DNA from: Enterococcus moraviensis ATCC BAA-383
GTDB taxonomy: Bacteria; Bacillota; Bacilli; Lactobacillales; Enterococcaceae
Direction: 5' to 3'
Assembly (NCBI RefSeq): GCF_000407445.1
Contig: NZ_ASWB01000001.1
Coordinates: 310,001-374,000, forward strand
Length of the DNA: 64,000 nucleotides
Shown here one piece after another: positions 7,677 to 16,366 of this stretch. Below the pieces are notes generated by a model. The model ran no database searches. It saw only the letters and a list, made by a program, of their open reading frames with translations, and was not told where the DNA came from. Both the position numbers and the translations under genes were made by a program. Each line of letters opens with the position of its first letter. Within the stretch, counting starts at the first letter, position 1.

Positions 7677-8129
7677 TTGTTACAACATCCGAGCACAAAA
7701 ATCATGACTGAACTCATTCAAAAACAATGGAAAGAACATTCTATTTGTGCAGCAATCGTTAATGAAAAAATGGAGATTATATCTACAGGCAAAACTACAA
7801 TTGCACAAACGAATGATCCAACGGCACACGCTGAAGTCAATGCAATTCGATCTGCCTGTAAGCTTTTGAAAACAGCTACTTTACCCACAGGATATTGGTT
7901 ATATTCAACTTTTGAACCTTGTCCATTATGTTCTTCAGCAATCATTTGGAGTGGTATTGATGGTGTTGTTTATGCTAATGATCCAAGATTTAGAGGTTCA
8001 CTTCCAAACTGGTCGTTTATCAAATGCAAGACGATATTAGAACAAGGTTATGATATTCATCCTGTAGCATTGATTGAACATTTTATGCTAGACGATATTA
8101 AAAACTATTTCACTAGACACGAAATTTAA
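7677..8129 (+). CDS. Cytidine/nucleoside deaminase family protein (guanine-deaminase-like)
   Basis: About 150 aa with a complete zinc deaminase signature: 'HAEVNAI' (zinc His plus catalytic Glu) and 'PCPLC' (two zinc Cys, PCxxC). The family includes guanine deaminase, TadA and riboflavin-type deaminases. The insert after the second motif ('YANDPRFRGSLPNW') and the length suit a free-base or nucleoside deaminase better than TadA. The TTG start at 7677 is supported only by the purine-rich GAAAGAAGAGAAG upstream. ATG 7704 is the alternative but has no SD. The exact substrate is undetermined. Confidence 0.75.
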   Translation: MLQHPSTKIMTELIQKQWKEHSICAAIVNEKMEIISTGKTTIAQTNDPTAHAEVNAIRSACKLLKTATLPTGYWLYSTFEPCPLCSSAIIWSGIDGVVYANDPRFRGSLPNWSFIKCKTILEQGYDIHPVALIEHFMLDDIKNYFTRHEI

Positions 8130-8301
8130 AAAGACTTTAGAATCTTCGCGCCAAATCATCTTCATAAGGCAAAAGACTATTCGTAATCAGTTAGTACAGC
8201 GAGCATGAAATATGGGTCAAGTCCAAATGGTGAGAAATCTAATCGACGTTAGTACTTAAAGACAAAAAAGACGAACAGCGAACTATCAAAATAAAGCACA
8301 G

Positions 8302-8361
8302 AACTTAAAGACTTTTTCTGAAACAAGTACAAATGTCCATTTCTGAAAAAGTCTTTAAGTT
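8302..8361. repeat. 22-bp inverted repeat, long hairpin
   Basis: Arms at 8302-8323 and 8340-8361 are complementary over 22 bp with one mismatch and a 16-nt loop. Neither side has a T-run right after the stem, so it does not look like a simple intrinsic terminator. Confidence 0.7.
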
Positions 8362-8560
8362 TATGGGATATCCATAGGTACACTAGTGGAAATGTATCGG
8401 CATAGACTTGTAGTTTTTATTCCAGTTCGTTAAAAATCTTTTATAAACAAACGTAGTATAAGATAGAATGACAGTTCAAATGCAAGAATGATGCGAATAA
8501 CATACTATGCTTAGATTTTAATCTACTTTGTATAATGTATATTATGTTAACTAGAATGTA

Positions 8561-8607
8561 AAACTAAAAAACGAAATCAGTATCACTACCTCATTCGTCG
8601 TTTAGTT
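8561..8607 (-). terminator. Possible cls terminator
   Basis: An imperfect stem pairs 8561-8575 with 8594-8607, and the minus-strand 3' arm is T-rich. It lies 25 bp beyond the cls stop. Confidence 0.4.
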
Positions 8608-8631
8608 CTATTCTTTATTGTCTTTCAATGT

Positions 8632-10092
8632 CTACAGTATTGGTGATAATAAACGTGAAAAGTTTTGTTTGAATCGTAACCAATGTGATTGATTGCGAAT
8701 GATTTCGTCAGTTAACAGAATACTGTTTGCTATATCAGATTCAAAAATTTGAGTGAGTTCACAAGAAACTTTAGTGTCATAAATAAACGTACTTACTTCA
8801 AAATTTAATGCATAACTTCTAATATCTTGATTTGTTGTCCCAACCATACAAATTTCATTATCAATAATCATTGTTTTAGCGTGTACAAATCCATTTTGAT
8901 ACATGTAGATTTTAACGCCTCTTTTATGCAAGTAATTCGCATAATATTGAGTAGCACGATAGATAAACGGATGATCAGGCATACAAGGAATCATGATTCG
9001 TACATCGATACCAGAACGAACCGCAATTAAAATTGCGTTGATCATACTGTCATCAGGAATCAAGTACGGTGTTTGGATCCAGACTGATTTTTCTGCAGAT
9101 AAAATCATTTTGATAAACCCGCTTTTTAAAATTTCTTCTTCTGAGTCTGGACCATCCGATACAACTTGTAACGCTAAATTATCAAGCTCCGTATCTTCAG
9201 CAATTTGAAAATAAGAATCTAAATACTCCATTGTATGTGAATCATGTTGCACAGACGCGTTCCAATCCATAATAAAAATCTCTTGCAATGAAAAAACTGA
9301 AGTCCCAACTAAACGGATATGAGTATCTCTCCAATAGCCAAACTTTTTACTTTCTCCTAAATATTGATCCCCTACATTAAAGCCACCGGTCCACCCTATT
9401 TTCCCATCGATAACAACTATTTTACGGTGTAAGTGATAATTTAAGCGAGTTTTGCTGATCATATTTTTAGAGGTAATAAAAGGCGCGACTTTCCCACCTA
9501 ATGAAACAAATTCTGCAAAAAACTTTTTATTCGCCCCAGGTGATCCCCAAGGGTCATAAATCAAATGAACAGCCACTCCTTCTTTCACTTTTTCACCTAG
9601 TAAAGTTAAAAACTGGTTGCCGATACGATCATTAAAAAAAGAGTAATATTCAACATGAACGGTTTCTTTTGCCTGACGAATATCTTCAAATAACGCATCG
9701 AATTTCTCTCTTCCGTCAGTATAAATCTTTAAACTATTCCGTTTGCTCAATGGTGACGAATCCATATTTCTGAAATATTTATTTAATACTCGTGCGTCTG
9801 TCAATAAATTGATATCTAATTTTTCATTTGACTTTAGATTATCTTCATCGACCATTTTTTTGATTTCAGCAATTTTTTCTTGATCATGAGAGGTCAAGTT
9901 GAAAACTTTTTGACCATTGATCCCTCTTCCGCAGAAAAGATAGATCATAAATCCGATTCCTGGTAAAAATAATAATGTCATAATCCAAGCCAAAACGCTT
10001 GAGATACTTCTTGGTTTTCTAAAAACGGTAATAAGTGCTGCTGTTGTATTTAATAACACTAACAGAACAATTATGATGATAAAAATTCTCAT
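8632..10092 (-). CDS. cls: Cardiolipin synthase
   Basis: 486 aa, typical Cls length. Two N-terminal transmembrane segments anchor it in the membrane. Two phospholipase-D catalytic motifs follow: 'HLHRKIVVIDGKIGWTGG' in the middle and 'HAKTMIIDNEICMVGTTN' near the C-terminus (each HxKx4D). It joins two phosphatidylglycerol molecules to cardiolipin and glycerol. The start lies behind GGGAGAAA with somewhat long spacing (about 12 bp). A good sigma-A promoter stands at 10130-10158. In enterococci cls mutations are linked to daptomycin response. I see no truncation or frameshift, but cannot compare point changes. Confidence 0.95.
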   Translation of the reverse strand: MRIFIIIIVLLVLLNTTAALITVFRKPRSISSVLAWIMTLLFLPGIGFMIYLFCGRGINGQKVFNLTSHDQEKIAEIKKMVDEDNLKSNEKLDINLLTDARVLNKYFRNMDSSPLSKRNSLKIYTDGREKFDALFEDIRQAKETVHVEYYSFFNDRIGNQFLTLLGEKVKEGVAVHLIYDPWGSPGANKKFFAEFVSLGGKVAPFITSKNMISKTRLNYHLHRKIVVIDGKIGWTGGFNVGDQYLGESKKFGYWRDTHIRLVGTSVFSLQEIFIMDWNASVQHDSHTMEYLDSYFQIAEDTELDNLALQVVSDGPDSEEEILKSGFIKMILSAEKSVWIQTPYLIPDDSMINAILIAVRSGIDVRIMIPCMPDHPFIYRATQYYANYLHKRGVKIYMYQNGFVHAKTMIIDNEICMVGTTNQDIRSYALNFEVSTFIYDTKVSCELTQIFESDIANSILLTDEIIRNQSHWLRFKQNFSRLLSPIL

Positions 10093-10129
10093 CTGATTTC
10101 ATTTCTCCCTTAAAATACGTAGTATATTG

Positions 10130-10158
10130 ATTATAGCAAAAAGCTTAAAATCATCCAA
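10130..10158 (-). promoter_or_regulatory. cls promoter
   Basis: On the minus strand TTGGAT (10153-10158) and TATAAT (10130-10135) are separated by 17 bp, with TGC before the -10 (extended -10). Confidence 0.8.
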
Positions 10159-10197
10159 CAAATAATGTTGTTAAAAAATAAATTAATGCAATAAAAT

Positions 10198-10233
10198 ACT
10201 TAGATATGAATTTTATATTTTTTCGATCTAAGT
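10198..10233. promoter_or_regulatory. Inverted repeat in the divergent cls / DUF2179 intergenic region
   Basis: ACTTAGAT (10198-10205) and ATCTAAGT (10226-10233) are complementary and sit upstream of a TATAAT at 10258-10263 that probably serves the plus-strand gene. Possible operator. Confidence 0.3.
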
Positions 10234-10301
10234 GTTTTAATTATTAGATTGTTGTACTATAATATGCTGATATCTTTAATTGAAAAGAGGACTTATTAAA
10301 C

Positions 10302-10835
10302 ATGGACATCAAAATGCTTGTTACGATCTTTGTGGTCAATTTTTCTTATATCACATTGAATACGATTCGTTTTATGCTTACAATGAAAGGGTATCGCTTG
10401 ATTGCTCCTTTGGTCAGCATGGCAGAGATCACAATTTATGTACTAGGACTCAGTATGGTCCTGAATCGCTTAGACGATCCTTTGAATTTAATTGTCTATG
10501 CTCTTGGTTATGCTGTAGGAATCAGCGTAGGAATCAAAATTGAAGATTACTTAGCATTAGGCTATATTATGGTAACGGCTATCCTCCCCTCTTCTACTGA
10601 GCAACTGAACCTGCCAGAAATATTAAGAGACCATGGTTATGGAGTTACACAAAGCTTTGGTATCGGGCGAGAAGGCGAACGCATGATTTTAGAAATCCTA
10701 TCTCCACGAAAAAATGAACGTAGTCTATACAAATTGATTAATGAAAAAGAACCTAGAGCATTTATTATTTCTTATGAACCCAAATTTATCTCTGGAGGAT
10801 TTTGGACAAAGAAAGTCCGCAAAAGAAATCATTGA
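10302..10835 (+). CDS. DUF2179/DUF5698 membrane protein (UPF0316, YebE-like)
   Basis: 177 aa with three hydrophobic segments in the first ~90 residues ('LVTIFVVNFSYITLNTIRF', 'SMAEITIYVLGLSMVL', 'LIVYALGYAVGISVG'). A soluble C-terminal domain of about 80 residues follows, with the pattern 'R-D-x-G-Y-G-V-T' and 'R-x-x-L-Y-x-L-I', as in UPF0316/DUF2179 proteins. The ligand-sensing role suggested for DUF2179-type domains is not proven here. The ATG at 10302 lies 11 bp after GAGG. A strong terminator overlaps the stop codon. Confidence 0.8.
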   Translation: MDIKMLVTIFVVNFSYITLNTIRFMLTMKGYRLIAPLVSMAEITIYVLGLSMVLNRLDDPLNLIVYALGYAVGISVGIKIEDYLALGYIMVTAILPSSTEQLNLPEILRDHGYGVTQSFGIGREGERMILEILSPRKNERSLYKLINEKEPRAFIISYEPKFISGGFWTKKVRKRNH

Positions 10836-10896
10836 GCAACAGAGGTTGAAGCAAAAGCATATTTTTAAACGTATTGCTCCAACCTCTGTTGCTTTT
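10835..10896 (+). terminator. Terminator of DUF2179 gene
   Basis: A 20-bp stem (10835-10854 with 10874-10893, one wobble) is followed by TTTT. The stem begins at the last base of the stop codon. Confidence 0.88.
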
Positions 10897-10923
10897 ATAA
10901 ATTTCTTTGTTTACATAATATAA

Positions 10924-11850
10924 TTATAGTAACCCGTATTTGAAGTAGTGAAAAGTTTCTTGATCCAAAAGAAACTTTTCGATTAATTGTTGGAATAGCT
11001 GCATTTTGAAGAACACTCGTTGATTTTCATCAGAATGGGCTGCCCACAATACGGATAACTCTGTTTTAAGCCTATTAATATCAACGGAAGTAACATTCTC
11101 TTCAATAAAGCGAGTCTCAAAGATTAACTGATCCTCGTCATTTCTTATCAAATCTTTGGTTTCAATCAGTGCATCTTGAAAGATATTCTTTTTGCTCACC
11201 CTAGTTTTATTACGTTTGACAGAGCGAATCACTTTTTGAATTTGTGCGATAAAATAATCGATATCTACATCTCCAAGAATCGTTTGTAATCTTTCAAATT
11301 GTTGAGGTAATACTTGTCTTTGTGAAAGTAAGTGAAAGTAATTTGCTAAATCTAACGGAACCTGATCCTCTCGATAAACTGACACAAACCGTATATACTC
11401 ATTTCCTTCTTCTACCCTACGAAAAAAGGGAGGATTTTTTGATTCATTTTTAACACCGAAAAAATAGCTCCCTTGTTCTTCTTCGAAAAAAACAGACCAC
11501 AACCATTCTCCAAATAGAAACTGATCTGTCACAACCTCATCTTGTCTAATACTTGTTAATAGGTCCGTTAGTACATCAGGAATTGTATAAATCGTTTCGT
11601 TTGAATAAATTGGAAACGCTAAAGAGTATCTTCTATTTTCTCTTTTTACAAGATTATAGTTGATTAGCTTATCTAAATATAATTCTAAATTGTTATCTGT
11701 TGATATATCAGCTTTAATTTGACGTAAAATAATTTCTTGTCCTTCACGTTCAGTAAAATACGTCACAATTTTATTAAACAATGGATCAGATATTAGTTTA
11801 TTTAAGGATTCTTCTCTACCACGAGCAAAATAATAGCTTACATTTTTCAC
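10924..11850 (-). CDS. DUF1803-like protein of unknown function
   Basis: 308 aa, soluble, charged, with no signal peptide or membrane segment. The N-terminal ~90 residues look like a winged-helix module: 'ILRQIKADI', then 'LDKLINYNLVKRENRRYSL'. They resemble DUF1803 proteins of lactic acid bacteria, an assignment I make from memory and with moderate certainty. The remainder is helical and unrecognised. A DNA-binding or regulatory role is possible but unproven. It stands between the DUF2179 gene and ppaC with its own leader. Confidence 0.6.
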   Translation of the reverse strand: MKNVSYYFARGREESLNKLISDPLFNKIVTYFTEREGQEIILRQIKADISTDNNLELYLDKLINYNLVKRENRRYSLAFPIYSNETIYTIPDVLTDLLTSIRQDEVVTDQFLFGEWLWSVFFEEEQGSYFFGVKNESKNPPFFRRVEEGNEYIRFVSVYREDQVPLDLANYFHLLSQRQVLPQQFERLQTILGDVDIDYFIAQIQKVIRSVKRNKTRVSKKNIFQDALIETKDLIRNDEDQLIFETRFIEENVTSVDINRLKTELSVLWAAHSDENQRVFFKMQLFQQLIEKFLLDQETFHYFKYGLL

Positions 11851-11892
11851 AATCGCTCACTCTTTCTAGTCGTCAAGATTTGATCTCTATAG

Positions 11893-11945
11893 TAATAAAA
11901 ACTACAGATGGAGTCAATAACATGGCCACCTGTAGTTTTTTTTAA
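11893..11945 (-). terminator. ppaC terminator (bidirectional shape)
   Basis: A 14-bp stem pairs AAAACTACAGATGG (11897-11910) with CCACCTGTAGTTTT on the right (one wobble), with T-runs on both sides. It lies 24 bp beyond the ppaC stop. Confidence 0.85.
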
Positions 11946-11968
11946 TTGATAGATCAGATGTGTGCTGT

Positions 11969-12895
11969 TTAGCTAAATGCTTCAGTTAATTGTGGAACAA
12001 CTTGTTTTTTACGAGAAACTACGCCGTTTAAGAACGCTCGGTTGTTGTTAAGTTTAACACCAAAAGCGGACTCAACTTTATCTAAGGCTTCTCCAATTAC
12101 AAGTAATTCAGAGTCGCTATCTAAAATATTGGTTACGATTAAAACAAATAAATCATAGCCTTTTGTCGCATTCTCATTCTTCATAGACGCTTCTAATTCT
12201 GCTTGACGATTCAATACTTCATTTAGGTCAACTGTATTGACTTGTGCGATTCGGACGTTCATAGCTCCCATTGGGAAGCTTTTAGCATCTAAATCTAATA
12301 ATGTTTCAGCAGATTTATCACTTAAATTAGTACCAGCTTTTAATAGATCTAAGCCATAACCATCCAAATTGATTTCAGCAATATCAGCTAATTCATTTGC
12401 AGCAGCAATATCTTCTGGTGTGCATGTTGGTGATTTGAATAGTAATGTATCTGAAATGATTGCTGATACCATCATACCCGCAATTTGTTTAGGAATCGTA
12501 ATATTATTTTCTTTGAACATCTTTAAAACAATTGTACTCGTACATCCTACTGGTTCAGCACGATAATACAATGGATCAGCTGTTTCAAAATTCGCAATAC
12601 GATGGTGATCGACCACTGCGAGAATAGATAACTCTGCAATATCCGAAATACTTTGTTGAAATTCATTGTGATCCACAAGCATTACTTGGTTTGTCTCACC
12701 CGTAGCACTTTCAACGATTCTTGGTGCATCTACGTTAAAATAGTCTAACGCATACTGAGTCTCTTCACTTGGTGTACCTAATGCTACCGCTTCAGTGTCT
12801 TGCCCTAGCTCTTTTTGTAAATACGCAAAGCTGATTGCAGCTCCGATTGCATCTGTATCAGGATTTTGGTGTCCAAAAACAAGAATTTTTGACAT
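11969..12895 (-). CDS. ppaC: Manganese-dependent inorganic pyrophosphatase (family II)
   Basis: 308 aa, the normal family II length. It hydrolyses pyrophosphate to phosphate in the cytosol, drawing biosynthetic reactions forward. DHH-superfamily motifs are all visible: '[15 protein letters not shown]' (metal His and Asp), 'DHNE', 'DHH' and the C-terminal '[10 protein letters not shown]' substrate-binding Arg-Lys-Lys. The ATG follows AAGGAG with a 13-bp spacer. It lies downstream of pflA, from which a hairpin separates it. Confidence 0.95.
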   Translation of the reverse strand: MSKILVFGHQNPDTDAIGAAISFAYLQKELGQDTEAVALGTPSEETQYALDYFNVDAPRIVESATGETNQVMLVDHNEFQQSISDIAELSILAVVDHHRIANFETADPLYYRAEPVGCTSTIVLKMFKENNITIPKQIAGMMVSAIISDTLLFKSPTCTPEDIAAANELADIAEINLDGYGLDLLKAGTNLSDKSAETLLDLDAKSFPMGAMNVRIAQVNTVDLNEVLNRQAELEASMKNENATKGYDLFVLIVTNILDSDSELLVIGEALDKVESAFGVKLNNNRAFLNGVVSRKKQVVPQLTEAFS

Positions 12896-12939
12896 AAAAA
12901 TAATTCACTCCTTCTTTTTTCTTCATTACTAATAATAAC

Positions 12940-12983
12940 AAAAAATAGAAAAGAAACAACAATAATTGTCGCTCTTTTCCATT
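12940..12983 (-). terminator. pflA terminator
   Basis: Imperfect stem of about 16 bp (12944-12960 with 12966-12983). On the minus strand a T-rich run follows. It lies just beyond the pflA stop. Confidence 0.65.
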
Positions 12984-12991
12984 TTTATAAA

Positions 12992-13756
12992 CTATCTTGT
13001 TGCGTATTTTTGATAGTCATTGACATGAAGCAATTTTTTAGCGTTTGCTACGCGGTCTTCTTTAGGTGGTTCAATTCCGTTTAATGGATATTCTAACCCT
13101 AATTCATCCCATTTGTATTTACCCATCGTATGATACGGTAATACTTCTACTTTATCGACATTATTCAATGTTTTAATAAAGCTATCTAAACGAATCAAGT
13201 ACTCATCGTAATCACTACGTTCTGGTACTAAAACATGGCGAATCCAAACTGGTTTTTCGATTTCAGAAAGATATTGAGCCATTTCTAAAATATTCTCATT
13301 TCCTAATGAAGTCAGTAATTTGTGCTGTTCGTTATCGATATGTTTAATGTCGAATAACAATAAATCCGTATAGTTCATTAATTCTTCAAATTGGCTAAAA
13401 AAAGGTTCTTCTCTTGTGAATGGTTTGCCACAAGTATCGATTGTTGTATGTATTCCTTTTTCTTTTGCTTTTTTAAATAAGTCAGTTAAGAATTCCAGTT
13501 GAAGTAAAGGCTCGCCTCCACTGACCGTGATCCCGCCTTTTTCGCCCCAATAAGAACGATATTTGATTGCTTCATCCAAAACTTCATCTGTCGTCACTTC
13601 ACGTCCGCCTGAACCGATTTTCCAAGTATCAGGATTATGACAAAACTGGCAACGCATACGGCAACCTTGAGTAAATACGATAAAACGAACACCAGGGCCA
13701 TCAACGGTCCCAAAATTTTCTGTAGAGTGGATTCTACCAATAACAGGGCTTGTCAT
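12992..13756 (-). CDS. pflA: Pyruvate formate-lyase activating enzyme (radical SAM)
   Basis: 254 aa, normal length. The radical-SAM cluster motif is CRMRCQFCHNPD (CxxxCxxC), followed by 'TVSGGEPLLQ', the SAM-contacting GGEP. It uses reduced [4Fe-4S] and SAM to abstract hydrogen from the catalytic glycine of PflB. It lies 74 bp downstream of pflB with a terminator between them, so it may be expressed at a lower level by read-through. Confidence 0.95.
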   Translation of the reverse strand: MTSPVIGRIHSTENFGTVDGPGVRFIVFTQGCRMRCQFCHNPDTWKIGSGGREVTTDEVLDEAIKYRSYWGEKGGITVSGGEPLLQLEFLTDLFKKAKEKGIHTTIDTCGKPFTREEPFFSQFEELMNYTDLLLFDIKHIDNEQHKLLTSLGNENILEMAQYLSEIEKPVWIRHVLVPERSDYDEYLIRLDSFIKTLNNVDKVEVLPYHTMGKYKWDELGLEYPLNGIEPPKEDRVANAKKLLHVNDYQKYATR

Positions 13757-13784
13757 TGCTTGTTCCTCATTTCTATCTGCTTTT

Positions 13785-13818
13785 TTAAAAAAAGGGATGA
13801 CACGAGGTCACCCCTTCA
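13785..13818 (-). terminator. Terminator/attenuator between pflB and pflA
   Basis: A 10-bp stem (13792-13801 with 13807-13816, one wobble) is followed on the minus strand by seven T. It lies 15 bp beyond the pflB stop and would trim pflB messages before pflA. Confidence 0.8.
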
Positions 13819-13830
13819 ATTGTTTAAATA

Positions 13831-16077
13831 TTACAGTCTATCATGTGAAGTTCTAGAGATAACGTCTGCTTGTTGCTCAGGAGTTAAGTCACGGAATTTC
13901 ACGGCATATCCAGATACACGAATTGTTAAGTTAGGGTATTTTTCTGGATGTGCTTGTGCATCTAATAATAATTCGTTTGTGAACACGTTAACGTTTAAGT
14001 GGTAACCACCTTTATCAAAGTAGCCGTCCATTACGTTACGTAAGTTATCGATTCTTGTATCATCATCTTTACCTAAACCATTAGGATTGATTGTTTGTGT
14101 ATTAGAGATTCCGTCTAATGCACTTGTATATTCTAATCTAGCAGTTGAGTTAAGAGATGCTAAAAGACCATTTTTCTCACCTAAGAATTTACCATCTTGG
14201 TAACTTGGGTTAGCACCTGGTGCTAATGGTTTACCTGCACGACGTCCGTCTGGTGTATTACCAGTCGCTTTACCGTAAACAACATTTGAAGTGATTGTTA
14301 ATAATGATGTTGTAGGTTTCGCATTACGGTACGTATGTTGACGTCTGATTTGAGTCATGAAGTACTCAAGGATCCAGTTAGCCATTGCATCTGCTTCTTC
14401 ATTATCGTTACCATAAGTTGGGAACTCATTTTGAGGAACGTAGTCAATTGCTAAACCATCTTCGTCACGGATAACTTGTACATTACCATGTTTGATCGCC
14501 ATTACTGAGTCAGCAGCATGTGAAATCCCTGCAATACCAGTTGCGAATGTGCGTTGTAAGTTACTTTCCATGAAGGCTAATTGTGCTGCTTCATAAGAAT
14601 ATTTATCATGCATGTAGTGGATAACATTTAATGTATTTACATACAATTCAGCTAACCAATCCATGATATCTTTATAACGATCGATAAATTCATTGTAGTC
14701 TAAAGTGTCGCCAGTCATTGGGCGGAATTTAGGTGCTACTTGCATTTTAGTTTTTTCATCTACACCGCCGTTGATTGCATAAAGAACAGCTTTAGCTAAG
14801 TTCGCACGAGCGCCGAAGAATTGCATGTCTTTACCCATAACTGTTGCAGATACACAACATGCGATTGCACAGTCATCTGATCCCCAGTTAGCGCGTAATA
14901 AATCATCATTTTCAAATTGGATAGATGAACTTTGTTTTGCAATTTTAGAAGCAAATGTTCTGAATCCAACTGGTAAATGTGAAGAATATAACACAGTCAA
15001 GTTAGGCTCTGGAGATGGTCCCATGTTTGTTAATGTGTGTAAGATACGGAAATCACTCTTAGTCACTAATGAACGTCCATCTAAGCCCATACCAGCGATT
15101 GATAATGTAGCCCAAATTGGGTAACCAGAGAATAATTGGTTGTATTCAGGTGTACGAGCAAATTTAACCATACGTAATTTCATGATCAAGTGATCAATCA
15201 TTTCTTGTGCGTCAAATTCAGTAATCACACCCGCTTCTAAATCACGTTGGATATAGATGTCTAAGAATGCAGAGATACGTCCGATAGACATAGCCGCACC
15301 ATTTTGAGATTTGATAGCACCTAAGTAACCAAAGTATAACCATTGGATTGCTTCTTTAGCATTTGCAGCTGGTTTAGAAATATCAAATCCATAAGTAGAA
15401 GCCATTTCTTTAAGATCAGCCATTGCTCTGATTTGTTCAGAAATTTCTTCTCTCAAGCGAATAACATCATCTGTCATTACTTTGTTACCAGTGTTGCTTA
15501 AATCTTTTTTCTTCTCAGCAATCAAGAAGTCCATCCCGTATAAAGCAATACGACGATAATCACCGATGATACGGCCACGGCCATATGCATCTGGAAGACC
15601 TGTAATGATTTTATTTTTACGAGCAGATCTCATTTCTGGTGTATAAGCATCGAAAACACCTTGGTTGTGTGTTTTTCTCCACTCTGTGAAAATTTTAGAC
15701 ATTTCTGCGTCTACTTCATATCCATTTGAAGTTAAAGAGTTATTTGCCATGTTGATTCCGCCAAATGGCATAAATGCTTGTTTCAAAGGTACGTCTGTTT
15801 GTAAACCAACAATTGTTTCTTCTTCTTTGATCAAGTATCCAGGTTCGTGAGAAGTAACAGTTGCAGGAATGTTTGTGTCCATATCATAAACACCATTTTT
15901 TTCATGTTGTACTTCGAATAATTCTTGTAATTTTGTCCATAATTTGTCAGTACTTGGCGCGATTGGCTCTAGGAAAGAATCATCACCTGTGTATTCAGTG
16001 TAGTTTCTTTGAATAAAGTCACGTGTATCTACTGATGTTTGCCATTTGTCGCCTTTAAAGCCTTTCCATTGCTCCAT
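13831..16077 (-). CDS. pflB: Formate C-acetyltransferase (pyruvate formate-lyase)
   Basis: 748 aa, normal length. It splits pyruvate with CoA into acetyl-CoA and formate under anaerobic conditions. The active-site pair of cysteines is in '[13 protein letters not shown]', and the radical glycine is Gly723 in 'RVSGYAV', 25 residues from the C-terminus. All are intact. The ATG follows a strong SD (AAGGAGGCCCCAAA). A strong extended -10 promoter lies at 16130-16157. Its partner pflA is next downstream. Confidence 0.97.
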   Translation of the reverse strand: MEQWKGFKGDKWQTSVDTRDFIQRNYTEYTGDDSFLEPIAPSTDKLWTKLQELFEVQHEKNGVYDMDTNIPATVTSHEPGYLIKEEETIVGLQTDVPLKQAFMPFGGINMANNSLTSNGYEVDAEMSKIFTEWRKTHNQGVFDAYTPEMRSARKNKIITGLPDAYGRGRIIGDYRRIALYGMDFLIAEKKKDLSNTGNKVMTDDVIRLREEISEQIRAMADLKEMASTYGFDISKPAANAKEAIQWLYFGYLGAIKSQNGAAMSIGRISAFLDIYIQRDLEAGVITEFDAQEMIDHLIMKLRMVKFARTPEYNQLFSGYPIWATLSIAGMGLDGRSLVTKSDFRILHTLTNMGPSPEPNLTVLYSSHLPVGFRTFASKIAKQSSSIQFENDDLLRANWGSDDCAIACCVSATVMGKDMQFFGARANLAKAVLYAINGGVDEKTKMQVAPKFRPMTGDTLDYNEFIDRYKDIMDWLAELYVNTLNVIHYMHDKYSYEAAQLAFMESNLQRTFATGIAGISHAADSVMAIKHGNVQVIRDEDGLAIDYVPQNEFPTYGNDNEEADAMANWILEYFMTQIRRQHTYRNAKPTTSLLTITSNVVYGKATGNTPDGRRAGKPLAPGANPSYQDGKFLGEKNGLLASLNSTARLEYTSALDGISNTQTINPNGLGKDDDTRIDNLRNVMDGYFDKGGYHLNVNVFTNELLLDAQAHPEKYPNLTIRVSGYAVKFRDLTPEQQADVISRTSHDRL

Positions 16078-16129
16078 TTTGGGGCCTCCTTAGTATGCTG
16101 AAATTTATATGTAACAGCTTTATGTGATT

Positions 16130-16157
16130 AGTATAACACATCGTGGTTTTTATGCAA
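16130..16157 (-). promoter_or_regulatory. pflB promoter
   Basis: On the minus strand TTGCAT (16152-16157), a 16-bp spacer and TGtTATACT (-10 at 16130-16135). The -10 lies inside ATGTG...CACAT half-sites (16122-16141), which loosely recall Rex-type sites, but their spacing does not fit the Rex consensus. Confidence 0.75.
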
Positions 16158-16212
16158 GCCTTTCCTTACTACATTTTGAACGAATTGCTTATTTTTTTGA
16201 CGAAATACGAAA

Positions 16213-16225
16213 ATAACACTGTTAT
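16213..16225. promoter_or_regulatory. Palindrome ATAACA-C-TGTTAT upstream of pflB promoter
   Basis: A perfect 13-bp interrupted palindrome about 56 bp upstream of the pflB -35, a typical activator distance. The factor is unknown. Confidence 0.35.
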
Positions 16226-16299
16226 ATCAACGTTCTATCTTTGTGATTAACTTAACTAAGTTATTGTGAAGGAACTTTAAAAGTAAGAAATCTGTTATA

Positions 16300-16335
16300 A
16301 AAAAAAGAATAACTGTACTAGAACAGTTACTCTTT
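16300..16335 (-). terminator. parC terminator
   Basis: An AGAGTAACTGT/ACAGTTATTCT stem with a short loop is followed on the minus strand by a run of eight T. It lies 32 bp beyond the parC stop. Confidence 0.88.
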
Positions 16336-16366
16336 TTCGTTAATTCTATAGAACAGATTCATTCTT

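Larger units (their letters stand above)
8130..8631. other. Gene-free stretch of about 500 bp
   Basis: No ORF with coding character or SD was found on either strand. The region holds the inverted repeat at 8302-8361, several scattered copies of CTTAAAGAC, and a terminator-like hairpin near its right end. It could be a decayed gene or the remnant of a small mobile element. I recognise no transposase fragment. Confidence 0.6.

Noticed and set aside
8195-8252. Small ORF of about 15 codons in the gene-free stretch
   Set aside because: No SD, no downstream continuation, and composition like its surroundings.
13637-14005. 122-codon open frame spanning the pflA/pflB junction on the plus strand
   Set aside because: Antisense to two conserved genes and contains their terminator.
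16122-16141. Rex operator at the pflB promoter
   Set aside because: Half-sites TGTGA/ACACA are two bases further apart than in TTGTGA-N6-TCACAA. Kept only as a loose candidate.
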